NCBI GenBank assembly: GCA_002118135.1
Contig: BDIU01000002.1
Location: 243-28,092, forward strand
Length of the DNA: 27,850 nt
Direction of reading: 5' to 3'
Source of the DNA: Trebouxia sp. TZW2008
Lineage: Eukaryota; Chlorophyta; Trebouxiophyceae; Trebouxiales; Trebouxiaceae
Shown here: positions 22,101 through 25,267 of the stretch, in pieces
How the letters are laid out: each line of letters begins with the position of its first letter
Numbering within the stretch: position 1 is the stretch's first letter
The notes under the pieces: model-generated
Told to the model about the DNA's origin: nothing
The model's input: only the letters and a program-made list of their open reading frames with translations
The model's database searches: none
Translations under genes and position numbers: made by a program

Positions 22101-24657
22101 GCTGACACAAGGGGGGCAAATCCCGTCTAGATTGACTCGTCGCTGGGAGGCCTTTCCTGGCACTGACGCTCATGCTGTAGATGAAGAGGAAGAGATCTGC
22201 ATCCAGCAGCAGCTGCAGCAGGGGCCACGCCTCATGCAGCTTCCACAGCAGTTTCAGGTATGACAACATGGCTTCTCAAGAGCAAGGGCAGTCACCTGCT
22301 AAGCTGTATGGATATTTGCTCCTCAGCTGCTGTTGCACTACACCTGCTGCTGTTACAAAAGCAGCTGCTATGGGTCACTGCCTTGCAGCAATTGCAGCTG
22401 GCAATAAGTGTGCTTGCCTTTGCACAGCGGACATCTGAATTTGTTGGCAAGCATGCAATTGCGCAAGAGATGGTCTCACGCAGTGTGCTCAATCCAGCAG
22501 AGGTATACATCCCATCCCCGACATGGGTCAAAGTCAGGACATGGCATGCGAGCGGTGGAATACTCCAAAAGCATCTCCGTTCTAGTCAATGTTGATACTC
22601 CATCTCAACTTGACTTTCATTTACTGTGCATCGAGAGGTGACTTTCATGTTTGCCCTGATACTTTGTGAGATTGATATACAAACTCTTCTCTCCTTAGTA
22701 CTACATTGTTTGGGCAAGCGTCAACAAGCTGCTCGAGAAGCCATCTGTCGCTGAAATGTTACATCAGACCTTTCCCTTTCTGCCCTTGCAGGATCTGTTC
22801 CTGCATCTGGCGGGAGGGAGTGCATGGCATGTAGCAAGGTGCCCAAGGAAGGCTGCCTGTGCCTGCAGTACGGGGCAGTTATACGTGAGACTTCTGTGAA
22901 CAGTACTTTATCTGGTTTCAACTGCAGGACCTGATTCTGCTTCTAGCGGCGAGGGAGTGCATGGCTTGTGACAAGGTGCCCAGGGAGGGTTGCCTGTGCC
23001 TGCAGTGTGAAGCTGTCACCTATAACATGCAAACTTGATCCTTGATCTTTTCGTTCCCTGTTCTCTTGCAGGATCTGATTGTACACCTACTGGCAAGGCA
23101 GAATGGAGCATGCAAAGAGGTGCCCAAGAGGGTTGCCCACGACTTGAAAAGACATGCAGCCCTTTGTTCTATCCCTGCAGGATCTATTTTTGCACCTGGC
23201 GACAAGGGAGTGCATGGCATGTAATAAGGTGCCAAAGGAGGGTTGCCTGTGCCTGCAGTGCGGAGCAGTGATGTGTGCAGCAGACTCCACCTGCCGCCAC
23301 CACTCACACACCGGCCACTGCCAACCCCATGCCCTTGCCTGTGGTCAGTGTCCATGCTGCTATTGGTGTTGACTGTTGCTTTGCTGTGGTTGTCGCTGCT
23401 GTTGTTGCTGCTGGTGTTGCCTGCTGCTTTGCTGTTGTTTCTGCTTATGCTGCTGCCACTTCTCCCGCACTGGCAATTGTCAACTCCCTGCCTTGGCCTG
23501 CGTCCAGCTTGCAGCCCTGCACCATGAACTACCGCCTGTGAAGTGCATCAGCATTCACAGCGTTGCTTCTCTTTGATGCCATCAATCAGCCCAAAGGCAA
23601 TCAAACAACACAAAGTCAAGATTTGCAGCATGTTGACATGCCATCAGGTGCGCAATATTGCACATGACTGCGTTGCTCTCTTTATACGCATGCAAACATC
23701 TGCTTAAATTGTGACTTATGTCAGAGGCTGACTGCATGTGTAGGCGGTGGCAGCTGCGCCTTCTTGCTGCTGAAGATGACTAAGGTGTTACTCATCTCAG
23801 CATCTAGGGCCTGCCTGGCCCCATCACCCTACCTGGACGCACATGGTGAAGAAGATGTGAACCTCACCAGGGGCAGGTAAATTTCTATTGCCTTGCAAAG
23901 ACTGCTCAAATCAAGTCCAGTTTCTTTTCGAATGAAGCCGAAAGTGAAGGACAAAGGCTGTCAACAATGATGCCGTGAAAAGGGGAATTCCTCTGTGGAG
24001 GGCTCAGGGTTGTGCAGCTCTTCATATACAGGTTCTGACATGTTGCGGTTTCTGCAGGAGACATCTGCGTTCCCTCTGTGACACACTTTCCAATGCGCTC
24101 TGTGCATGCGGGATTTGTGGGTAGCAATTGTCATTTGGTTCTAAGGCTGGACTTGTGATGTTAGAGAGTAACAGGACAGCTGACTTTGTTGGCAGCAATA
24201 CTACTTGACAGCATGCATAATGAACAGCACAGATGCTCACAGCAAGTTGCCATATTCCTGCAAACTTACCCCAACTCACAGCTTTAGCCAGTGTGATGTT
24301 AATGCTTAGTCATGGAACAGTATCGCCAGCTGCCATTTGACATACTGTTCAGTTGTTTGTGAGCAGATATGCTTGCCTGCAGCGTTGCAAATCCATCAAC
24401 CATTTGTGCAAAATAACACTAGGCAGACTCAGGGGGCCCAGCTATGTACATACAGAAGCAGTCAAGTGTGCTCAACCAGTGTGGTTTCTGGCAAGTCTAG
24501 ATCATGTGAGCTGGACTGTTGCAGGCCCTTGACCCTGAATCATGAGAGGTGGCAGAGGCTGAATCAGCTGTGGGCATCAGGCGCATTCGACTTTGACAGC
24601 CCTACATTTCATGCTGCCTCTGGTGGGGACGCTTACAGAGCAGCCCACTACTGGTGA
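1037..24657 (+). CDS. PRT6: PRT6/UBR-family N-degron E3 ubiquitin ligase, whole gene (join of exons E1-E30; 5' end unresolved)
   Basis: Proteins of this family bind destabilising N-terminal residues through the UBR box and ubiquitinate the target through a RING domain, sending it to the proteasome. Visible here, in order: a UBR-box zinc finger (E1-E2), a long helical region resembling plant PRT6 (E4, E6-E16), a RING split over E17-E19, and the C-terminal Cys/His domain with PSPYLDAHGEED in E29. The listed exons sum to about 5.5 kb, or about 1,850 codons, without internal stops, and consecutive exons agree in phase except at E13-E14 and the E23 end. The gene lies alone on the + strand. Most exons have tandem copies nearby. 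PRT6 rather than animal UBR1/2 is inferred from the closer match to the plant protein as I remember it. N-terminal exons before the UBR box are not identified with confidence. Confidence 0.9.
1216..1447 (+). CDS. PRT6: E2: UBR box, second half
   Basis: Begins AGNHSQHDYCIYFSESGG and continues with CCDCGD, AWNPAGFC and CRH. These complete the UBR box: the GNH..HDY histidines, the CCDCGD cluster and the final FC..H. The tail to about 1447 stays open and fits the short linker seen in the family. The end is proposed at AAG|GCATGT (1448), a second possible GC donor, because that phase (1) matches E3. A simpler GT donor at 1336 (CAG|GTCAGC) would end the exon at the UBR box, but in phase 0. Confidence 0.87.
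1448..2125 (+). other. Intron 2
   Basis: A 678-nt stretch between E2 and E3. Long frames cross it on both strands but show no family resemblance. It is rich in TGCATG-type words. I see no gene or repeat of note. Confidence 0.5.
2126..2298 (+). CDS. PRT6: E3: helical segment after the UBR box
   Basis: Starts after CACGCAG and reads GLKAYVDATAKAILKIP, ending near LLANLLQMPTKLTQQ before CAG|GTGCAG. Phase 1 start and phase 0 end fit both neighbours. The helical pattern with VVLDVLLANLLQ resembles the stretch that follows the UBR box in PRT6, though similarity is weaker than in the flanking exons. Confidence 0.65.
2672..2848 (+). CDS. PRT6: E4: conserved PRT6 helical segment
   Basis: Begins in phase 0 after ATGTGCAG with VSTLLLQLLFEPDFKKVF and ends with SITVQLLNEG before a GTGTGT donor (177 nt, 59 codons). 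The pair LLxxLLxxPxFK and xSITVQLLN matches the PRT6 region just before the helical repeat section. The 3' part has a decayed copy downstream, at about 2950-2990. Confidence 0.78.
2812..2990 (+). repeat. Tandem partial copy of the E4 3' end
   Basis: The segment CATCACTGTGCAGCTGCTGA at 2820-2839 recurs as CATCTTTGTGCAGCTGTTGA near 2961-2980, followed in both by ATGAAGGGG. The second copy lacks the GT donor (GGGGCACACC). It is a decayed duplicate in the intron. Confidence 0.7.
3236..3470 (+). repeat. Two copies of the E5 acceptor region
   Basis: GTTTGCTTGCAGGACGGGCC occurs at about 3251-3270 and again at 3431-3450. Flanking bases (TGTG.GCAG before, GACTT.CTGAA after) also match. The upstream copy loses the reading frame soon after the acceptor, so it is probably a decayed duplicate. 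Confidence 0.8.
3443..3575 (+). CDS. PRT6: E5: helical segment
   Basis: Begins in phase 0 after TTGCTTGCAG with DGPEEPEDFLNFLEVAM and ends in phase 1 at a GTGAGT donor (3576). The E4-E5 junction recreates the acidic FL..LEVAMATLLGL helix expected here. A decayed copy of the acceptor and first codons lies about 180 bp upstream. Confidence 0.68.
3842..4041 (+). CDS. PRT6: E6: conserved PRT6 helical segment
   Basis: Reads RTYARILQDIKMVLAYPP and ends with the segment HVEWEDRSWPEAVTFE before GTCTGT. This strongly resembles the PRT6 stretch with a VxDIxxVxxxP helix and a TGxHVExE.xxW motif. Phase 1 start matches the end of E5. The exon might run on to about 4113, where the frame stays open. Confidence 0.82.
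4042..5116 (+). other. Intron 6
   Basis: Just over 1 kb without recognisable coding sequence. It contains the 27-bp hairpin at 4711-4769 and a short AT-rich run of TACA/TATA units at about 4792-4822. Confidence 0.5.
4711..4769. repeat. Intronic inverted repeat, 27-bp arms, 5-nt loop
   Basis: The arms 4711-4737 and 4743-4769 are complementary at 24 of 27 positions around the loop GTGAT. The three mismatches are A/C on the + strand, which become G-U pairs if the - strand is transcribed. It could be a foldback element or a small-RNA-like hairpin; nothing in the sequence decides. Confidence 0.85.
5117..5356 (+). CDS. PRT6: E7: segment with the HIPQHR motif
   Basis: Starts in phase 0 with LLDTALEAAKLFLFRAG and later reads VTMHIPQHRAYVALIKALL, matching the PRT6/UBR segment where a beta strand leads into HIPLHR and a helix. 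It is 240 nt and ends at CAG|GTGATT in phase 0. The 3' half (from about 5252) is the parent of two further copies. Confidence 0.82.
5252..5660 (+). repeat. Three tandem copies of the E7 3' half
   Basis: Copy 1 is about 5252-5397 (part of E7), copy 2 about 5440-5585 and copy 3 about 5590-5655. Copy 2 remains open (SIPQHRAYIALIKALLDLHA) and ends at CAG|GCAACC, a possible GC donor where copy 1 has GT. Copy 3 reads MHVQPDRADVALIKALLAL and then stops. Copies 1 and 2 are about 189 bp apart. Confidence 0.9.
5657..5758 (+). repeat. 22-23 bp minisatellite, about 4.5 units
   Basis: Units resemble GCTGTGTATGTGTGATGCAACAT, with differences between copies. It lies in the intron between E7 and E8, directly after the third copy of the E7 tail. 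Confidence 0.75.
5972..6070 (+). CDS. PRT6: E8: segment ending PLTIQAWRAQ
   Basis: 99 nt, phase 0 at both ends (ATGCAG acceptor, CAG|GTCAGG donor). Reads VTAEALQKHALGQGKNFRLL and ends PLTIQAWRAQ, which joins E9 to give the PRT6 pattern PLRxxxFxAQVxAGxWxRNG. Confidence 0.83.
6465..6619 (+). CDS. PRT6: E9: VQAGLWVRNG segment
   Basis: Begins VQAGLWVRNGPGLASL in phase 0 after GTGCAG and continues through the segment DTGCDLDLLLLQ. This is one of the best matches to PRT6 in the gene (AGxWxRNG .. YxxxxW .. LDLxLLQ). The end is set at the GTGAGT donor (6620), phase 2, which agrees with E10. Confidence 0.85.
6620..7455 (+). other. Intron 9
   Basis: 836 nt with no convincing exon. Open frames on both strands show no family resemblance. 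The 3' part holds a decayed copy of the E10 start (about 7330-7400). Confidence 0.5.
7330..7520 (+). repeat. Two copies of the E10 5' end
   Basis: GCAGGTGT.TGGTG, TTGGTGCTGA and TGCATGCAAG align in the same order at about 7336-7392 and 7452-7510, some 116 bp apart. Only the downstream copy continues into the E10 frame. Confidence 0.8.
7456..7604 (+). CDS. PRT6: E10: MVDFLRAFG segment
   Basis: After TATTGCAG it reads CMVDFLRAFGAEPILHARGS and on to RWRDFVSYHS, ending at CAG|GTGTCT. The phase 2 start fits E9 and the phase 1 end fits E11. The FLxAFG helix corresponds to the family segment shortly after LDLxLLQ. The middle, with several prolines, is not recognisable. Confidence 0.68.
7905..8209 (+). 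CDS. PRT6: E11 (copy a): segment with PEQQLHCIVQGMRLL
   Basis: The acceptor TTCATGCAG and open frame give DPEQYYQAQAAHRARD, an acidic stretch, then SGSGWERLLGPNAE and PEQQLHCIVQGMRLLVTLLR. The last part matches the PRT6 helix that precedes the next conserved block. It ends in phase 0 at CCG|GTATGC. An internal acceptor (GAAGCAG, ending 8066) would give a 143-nt exon identical in extent to the later copies; both starts are phase 1. Confidence 0.78.
8289..8428 (+). CDS. PRT6: E11 (copy b): alternative tandem exon
   Basis: 140 nt between TGCATAG and CCG|GTATGC, open throughout: YGTTSGPGWVRLLRP then PEQQLHCIVRGMRLLATLLR. It starts in phase 1 and ends in phase 0, like copy a. It could replace copy a but cannot follow it in frame. 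Expression is unknown. Confidence 0.6.
8525..8667 (+). CDS. PRT6: E11 (copy c): alternative tandem exon
   Basis: 143 nt between CGCATAG and CCG|GTATGC, open throughout: YGTTSGSGWERLLGP then PEQQLHCVVQGMRLLVTLLR. Phases equal those of copies a and b. It is closer to copy a at the protein level and shares its acceptor context with copy b. Confidence 0.6.
8999..9121 (+). CDS. PRT6: E12: DVSQQIRWRLVHQL segment
   Basis: Phase 0 at both ends. Reads DVSQQIRWRLVHQLCRQD and ends FLQYHQIFDK. It matches the PRT6 segment with a helix, a TxSxLxxxLP-like turn and a helix before the next block. The junction with E13 recreates the family motif across the splice. Confidence 0.8.
9122..9705 (+). other. Intron 12
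   Basis: 584 nt with no recognised exon. It ends in a T run (about 9609-9619) and GTGTGTGTGCAG at the acceptor. Confidence 0.5.
9706..9861 (+). CDS. PRT6: E13: VLADVADFV segment
   Basis: Starts in phase 0 with VLADVADFVTPSSLERG and continues LWQEFDQYYPYYSPRAREEA, a strong match to the PRT6 stretch with a L+x+xWxExDxYxPxxxxR pattern. The end at AAG|GTGTGG (phase 0) is provisional: the frame stays open to 10101 and E14 expects phase 2, so a small exon between them is missing from this model or the end lies elsewhere. Confidence 0.8.
10465..10558 (+). pseudogene. Upstream copy of the E14 5' part
   Basis: After GACTGCAG it reads LIRCCLAYAAHHPSTGADD and VAAVNLLSIAV, nearly the same as E14, 157 bp upstream of it. 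A possible GT donor follows at 10559. It remains open, so an alternative exon is possible, but it lacks the second half of E14. Confidence 0.6.
10622..10847 (+). CDS. PRT6: E14: LIRCCLAYAARHPS segment
   Basis: Reads LIRCCLAYAARHPSTGGDD and VAALNLLATAVPAL, then ends MFNILDQLQ at CAG|GTGATG, phase 0. It corresponds to the PRT6 region where the RAVLFYAVF-like helix precedes a DDxLLxALxLLxLAL helix. Confidence 0.77.
11184..11441 (+). CDS. PRT6: E15: linker ending in the basic ARKALIKARQ helix
   Basis: Phase 0 at both ends. The first part (LLWGPEASHHSTELQD) is weakly matched. The last part, SPEEAASARKALIKARQ, is the start of the conserved K/R/A-rich coiled helix that precedes the RING in PRT6/UBR proteins and continues in E16. 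Confidence 0.75.
11810..11887 (+). CDS. PRT6: E16: AAMMAKMRQQQALF helix
   Basis: 78 nt, phase 0 at both ends, after TTGTAG. Reads AAMMAKMRQQQALFTEDRAS. Joined to E15 it forms the characteristic ARQ-A-x-M-x-KM+xQQ..F helix of the family, so both splice sites are well supported. Confidence 0.88.
12043..12112. repeat. Perfect 29-bp inverted repeat, 12-nt loop
   Basis: The arms 12043-12071 and 12084-12112 are exact reverse complements around ACTGACCATTAG. It lies in the intron between E16 and E17. No target duplication or coding capacity is evident. Perfect arms point to a recent origin or to selection on the fold. Confidence 0.95.
12120..12445 (+). repeat. Two copies of the E17 5' region
   Basis: AGATGCCAGA.GCCATTGA, TTGCATCC and CATNAGAGCAGCA occur in order at about 12164-12224 and 12371-12432. 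The upstream copy has ATAGGATGGGCAG where E17 has CACAGGATGAACAG and does not stay open. It is a decayed tandem duplicate with a period near 207 bp. Confidence 0.8.
12364..12564 (+). CDS. PRT6: E17: acidic/Ala-rich linker and first RING cysteines
   Basis: Starts in phase 0 after GATGCACAG with DEQMPDAIEHDTQALH, passes a CAG/GCA-rich stretch encoding alanines, and ends GECALCGADDTSEALGWVV at GTG|GTAAGG. The C-x2-C pair is the first zinc pair of the UBR-type RING. The next halves lie in E18 and E19. Confidence 0.87.
12969..13162 (+). CDS. PRT6: E18: RING middle part (C-G-H, H-x2-C)
   Basis: Phase 0 start after TTGCACAG. After a proline-rich segment (RPPPSWQDPPPNPW) it reads ASPHVLCCGHMLHESCLSRH, the conserved CGHxxHxxCL core of the RING-H2. 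It ends in phase 2 at CG|GTACGC, which fits E19. The frame remains open past the donor to 13550, so intron retention would not stop at once. Confidence 0.87.
13248..13307 (+). repeat. 30-bp direct repeat, two units
   Basis: The units 13248-13277 and 13278-13307 encode EVIYPDAPDH and EIIYQDAPGH in the frame that runs on from E18. In this model they are intronic. The preserved frame and peptide repeat leave open a longer E18. Confidence 0.85.
13879..13992 (+). pseudogene. Decayed copy of the RING exon E19
   Basis: Starts after GCTGCAG exactly like E19 and reads AVLQQQQDKEEFQEGADLIA, but the bases coding CPVC are missing and the frame ends at a TGA. The copy lies 170 bp upstream of E19. Including it would give a protein without a working RING. 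Confidence 0.8.
14049..14200 (+). CDS. PRT6: E19: last RING cysteines (CPVCRR)
   Basis: Phase 2 start after CACTGCAG: AALQQQQDEEEFDEGADL, then EFLCPVCRRMANVLMPAL and a proline run. EFLCPVCRRxxNxxxP is diagnostic for the PRT6/UBR RING. It ends in phase 1 at TGTG|GTAATT. Confidence 0.92.
14605..14724 (+). CDS. PRT6: E20: post-RING linker
   Basis: Phase 1 at both ends, after GATTGCAG. Reads KAASHEEPTAQAHAPLD and LYHKLESLLQSPPP, ending at CAG|GTACGA. Low-complexity linkers follow the RING in the family, so support comes mostly from phase and splice sites. Confidence 0.55.
14725..15497 (+). other. Intron 20, with short tandem arrays
   Basis: 773 nt without a recognised exon. It holds a 12-bp array of four units (15187-15234, units like GAGCAGCTGTAT) and, at its very end, three 11-bp units (15465-15497, CAGCGGTCANT-like), the last of which carries the proposed acceptor of E21. 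Confidence 0.6.
15498..15649 (+). CDS. PRT6: E21: helix MAENLLERARLLIQGSLETL
   Basis: Ends at ATACAG|GTCACT in phase 0. The core reads MAENLLERARLLIQGSLETL and then KHIAHDKEACRKAALASIQ. The start is chosen for phase with E20. Several AGs lie close together (after 15475, 15486, 15497, 15504, 15520), so the true start may differ. Confidence 0.6.
15765..15854 (+). pseudogene. Frameshifted copy of the E21 3' part
   Basis: TTGATACAG through GCTTCCATACAG repeats E21 205 bp downstream. It has one extra base (CTGCTTCAAGC against CTGCTCAAGC), which breaks the frame, but keeps the donor ACAG|GTCATT. Confidence 0.8.
16400..16870 (+). repeat. Four tandem copies of the E22 acceptor module
   Basis: GGCATGCAGGAGACA-like acceptors end at 16459, 16586, 16715 and 16824, with the upstream words GCAAGCCTGA and TACCAACT recurring in most copies. 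Spacings are 127, 129 and 109 bp. Only the last copy continues into the long E22 frame. Confidence 0.85.
16825..17050 (+). CDS. PRT6: E22: ALAAVDKKF..LWPILAHSIANWEVL segment
   Basis: Starts in phase 0 with ETAAANSQQLGQHAEQQ, then KKFATAERMC and DLWPILAHSIANWEVLHRP. The last block matches the PRT6 helix (LWxxLxxSI..WE). It ends in phase 1 at CAG|GTGGGT. A copy of its last 50 bases and donor lies at about 17150-17210. Confidence 0.78.
16999..17210 (+). repeat. Two copies of the E22 3' end with donor
   Basis: CATAGTATTGCAAACTGGGA occurs at about 17001 and 17154, each followed by GGT.CTGCA.CGGCC and a GTGGGTG donor. The copies are about 153 bp apart. The downstream copy has no acceptor of its own nearby. 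Confidence 0.85.
17768..17871 (+). repeat. 52-bp direct repeat, two units
   Basis: GGGCATG.TGAA and GAACATGCAGCATC recur with a 52-bp period. The second copy contains the proposed acceptor of E23. Confidence 0.75.
17847..17896 (+). CDS. PRT6: E23: short segment SDQSATESELPMHLLK (end uncertain)
   Basis: After GAACATGCAG the phase 1 start expected from E22 gives SDQSATESELPMHLLK. This fits the family position between the LAHSIANWE helix and the next one. The 3' end is uncertain: AAA|GTCCTG gives the right phase, but GTCAGT at 17940 is a stronger donor with the wrong phase. Confidence 0.45.
17994..18086 (+). CDS. PRT6: E24a: first of four tandem exons
   Basis: 93 nt between GTCCTTGCAG and CAGCAG|GTGAGA. 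Phase 0 reads YGVARCRCTLQSPADALLP then KLRWLMGTSSQQ. An LLPxLRWL helix is plausible at this place in the protein. It is separated from E24b by only 37 bp. Confidence 0.6.
18124..18219 (+). CDS. PRT6: E24b: second of four tandem exons
   Basis: 96 nt with the same acceptor (GTGCTTGCAG) and donor (CAGCAG|GTGAGA). Reads YGIGHGREVHPNSTTCLLLP then KLRWLTGVSSQQ. It is one codon longer than the others and the most diverged in the middle. Confidence 0.58.
18256..18348 (+). CDS. PRT6: E24c: third of four tandem exons
   Basis: 93 nt, same splice sites. Reads YGIDFCRDSLQSPICSVLP then KLRWLMGTSSQQ. The gap to E24b is 36 bp and has no stop in frame, so unspliced reading through E24b-c-d is also possible. 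Confidence 0.58.
18385..18477 (+). CDS. PRT6: E24d: fourth of four tandem exons
   Basis: 93 nt, same splice sites. Reads YGIGRCRESLQSPTRSVLP then QLRWLMGTSSQQ. Its donor GTGAGACAG leads into a long intron, so this copy has normal spacing to E25 (phase 0). Confidence 0.6.
18478..19633 (+). other. Intron 24
   Basis: 1,156 nt with no recognised exon. The 3' part contains a decayed copy of the E25 start (about 19449-19545). Confidence 0.5.
19449..19715 (+). repeat. Two copies of the E25 5' end
   Basis: ACCTCTGCAAGAGGAAGGGC and ATCTCTGCAGGAGGATGGGT, followed by TTGCCAAGT, CACTGACCAG-like and CCCTGCCCTTGAG words, align about 174 bp apart. In the upstream copy the acceptor CAG has become CAAG and the frame hits a stop. 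Confidence 0.85.
19634..20302 (+). CDS. PRT6: E25: longest exon, acidic Ser/Thr-rich linker and AWQGLVSDPYILLMQL
   Basis: 669 nt, phase 0 at both ends. Starts EDGFAKSLHSVHFYTDQ, passes a low-complexity section containing three 10-residue repeats (SGSETTADET-like, 19947-20037), and ends with RAWQGLVSDPYILLMQLF and SSAVVSLLQ at CAG|GTAAAA. The SDPxxLLMxL part matches the PRT6 segment DPFSSLMxxLF. The unmatched middle is probably a flexible loop. Confidence 0.82.
20559..20626 (+). repeat. 17-bp minisatellite, four units
   Basis: Four units resembling GACATGAGGAACATCAT stand exactly end to end in the intron between E25 and E26. Confidence 0.9.
20718..20939 (+). CDS. PRT6: E26: GLTQMIFYILVYHSAKQA and LPFLRRAHTLQLL segment
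   Basis: Phase 0 start after ATTATGCAG. Reads GLTQMIFYILVYHSAKQAKQ, then CQDALQKAV and LPFLRRAHTLQLLVSG, matching the PRT6 helix SLVxxxYxxxxxQA and the FPYLRRCALLWKLL motif. The end is placed at ATG|GTGAGA for phase 0; GTAAGC at 20920 is an alternative donor in phase 1. Confidence 0.83.
20830..21560 (+). repeat. Four to five decaying copies of the E26 3' half
   Basis: GAGCTCACACCCTGCAGCTG-like words start at 20851, 21025, 21187 and 21474, with a partial copy near 21341. Each is followed by GGCCAGTCTGCTGC-like and TTTGAGCAGCGC-like words. Later copies contain stops or lost splice sites; the last reads RRAHTLQLLVSGQSAAVALS and is open again. Confidence 0.85.
21821..21865 (+). repeat. (ACAGC)9 microsatellite
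   Basis: Nine perfect ACAGC units, with further interrupted AGCACAGC units after it, in the intron between E26 and E27. Confidence 0.98.
21936..22045 (+). repeat. Two copies of the E27 5' end
   Basis: CTGCAGGATGAGCTTCAGGA at 21937 and TTGCAGGGTGAATCTCAGGA at 22009 are about 72 bp apart; both continue GCAT.GCAGAC. Only the downstream copy opens into E27. Confidence 0.78.
22015..22257 (+). CDS. PRT6: E27: segment ending LMQLPQQFQ
   Basis: 243 nt, phase 0 at both ends. Reads GESQEHRRLQQVETLTQ, then LPSLASVCELTQG, an acidic patch and RLMQLPQQFQ at CAG|GTATGA. The ending matches the PRT6 segment LMxLPxxxQ that leads directly into the C-terminal QDLxxxxxxxxC domain supplied by E28. Confidence 0.87.
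22792..22884 (+). pseudogene. Copy A of the E28 zinc exon (frameshifted)
   Basis: After TGCCCTTGCAG it begins DLFLHLAG like E28, but one base is missing in the next codons, so the cysteine pattern is lost. GTGAGA at 22885 could serve as a donor. It is probably non-functional. Confidence 0.7.
22928..23038 (+). pseudogene. Copy B of the E28 zinc exon (open but truncated)
   Basis: After CAACTGCAG it reads DLILLLAARECMACDKVPRE and GCLCLQCEAV, keeping all cysteines of E28, then ends at TGA. It lacks the following CRHHSHTGHC part. If used it would give a shorter C-terminus. Confidence 0.65.
23072..23180 (+). pseudogene. Copy C of the E28 zinc exon (diverged)
   Basis: After CTCTTGCAG it reads DLIVHLLARQNGACKEVPKR; most zinc-ligand cysteines are replaced and the rest is unlike E28. 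It abuts the E28 acceptor. Confidence 0.65.
23181..23343 (+). CDS. PRT6: E28 (copy D): C-terminal Cys/His domain, first part
   Basis: Starts after ATCCCTGCAG in phase 0: DLFLHLATRECMACNKVPKE, GCLCLQCGAVMCAADSTC and CRHHSHTGHCQPHALACG. The cysteine and histidine spacing matches the C-terminal zinc domain of UBR proteins (C-x2-C, CLxCG, CC..H). It ends in phase 1 at TGTG|GTCAGT. It is the only one of four tandem copies that carries the whole domain. Confidence 0.92.
23344..23743 (+). other. Intron 28, with a GTTGCT-rich stretch
   Basis: 400 nt. From about 23360 to 23460 it is dominated by GCT/GTT triplets. No coding similarity was seen. The acceptor is GTGTAG. Confidence 0.6.
23744..23876 (+). 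CDS. PRT6: E29: C-terminal domain with PSPYLDAHGEED
   Basis: Reads GGSCAFLLLKMTKVLLISAS, then ACLAPSPYLDAHGEEDVN and LTRGR. G.G.FLLxxxxxVLL and PSPYLDxxGEED are hallmark UBR C-terminal motifs. Phase 1 start and phase 2 end fit E28 and E30. Confidence 0.94.
23877..24524 (+). other. Intron 29
   Basis: 648 nt from GTAAAT to GTTGCAG. I see no gene or notable repeat in it. Confidence 0.6.
24525..24657 (+). CDS. PRT6: E30: last exon and stop
   Basis: Completes RGR-PLTLNHERWQRLNQLW, matching the family end (RGxPLYLNEERY..L), and reads on to AYRAAHYW before TGA at 24655-24657. This fixes the 3' end of the gene. Confidence 0.93.
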
Positions 24658-25018
24658 CAGAAGATCAAGTCTGCGACGCCTCTGCTTTTGCACTGGTGTG
24701 TTGGTTTTAAAAACACCAGTGTTTGAAGTTTGTACCATCAAGATTGGAAAGACTCTCAGTGTTGGACACACCTTCAAGCACAAGGAGCGTTAAGACGTGC
24801 TAACTGTGGCATTCATTGGATGTCATCAACGGATGCAAAGGTGTTGCTTGCTTTGCAGCACAGCAGCACAAGCTTGATGAACTTGTGCCCCAAACAATGT
24901 CCATGCTTAATCTCTTATAGGTTGCCCAGTGTATGCGACATAACGCCTCGCCAGGGTAATGCAAATGTCGACATTCATTACAAGGTGAAGTGGACCTGGT
25001 GTGGTCTGTAGCTGAAGC
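24658..25018. other. 3' flank of the ligase gene
   Basis: Non-coding as far as I can tell. CACTGGTGT (24691-24699) and ACACCAGTG (24713-24721) form a 9-bp hairpin just after the stop, perhaps in the 3' UTR. No clear polyadenylation signal was picked out. Confidence 0.5.
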
Positions 25019-25263
25019 TGAGAGAGAGAGGTTATACATCCTTTGGCCAGCCAACAAGTCTGATCGGATGTGTTGGGGTAAACTCACCAACAACCTTTTC
25101 AATTCAATATACATTCTGTATGCCCCTTTGATACCTTGCCATGAGGCAAAGTGAGAGAGAGAGGTTTTACATCCTTTAGCCAGCCAACAAGTCTAATCGG
25201 ATGTGCTGGGGTAAAATCCCCAACAACTTTCTCAATTCAATGTTCATTTGGATGCCCCTTTGA
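25019..25263. repeat. 133-bp tandem duplication, two copies
   Basis: Copies start at 25019 and 25152 with TGAGAGAGAGAGGTT. They share CCAGCCAACAAGTCT, ATCGGATGTG and TTGGGGT/ACCCCAA-type words. The second copy diverges after GCCCCTTTGA. Each contains a small palindrome (best in copy 2: TGGGG TAAAAT CCCCA). Confidence 0.95.
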
Positions 25264-25267
25264 AAAC

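Noticed and set aside
23275..23541. Hydrophobic Val/Ala-rich frame resembling a membrane segment
   Set aside because: Comes from a GCT/GTT-rich stretch in intron 28; phases of E28 and E29 join cleanly around it.
24691..24721. Bacterial-type terminator
   Set aside because: The window is clearly eukaryotic; the hairpin lies in a probable 3' UTR and lacks a T run directly after the stem.
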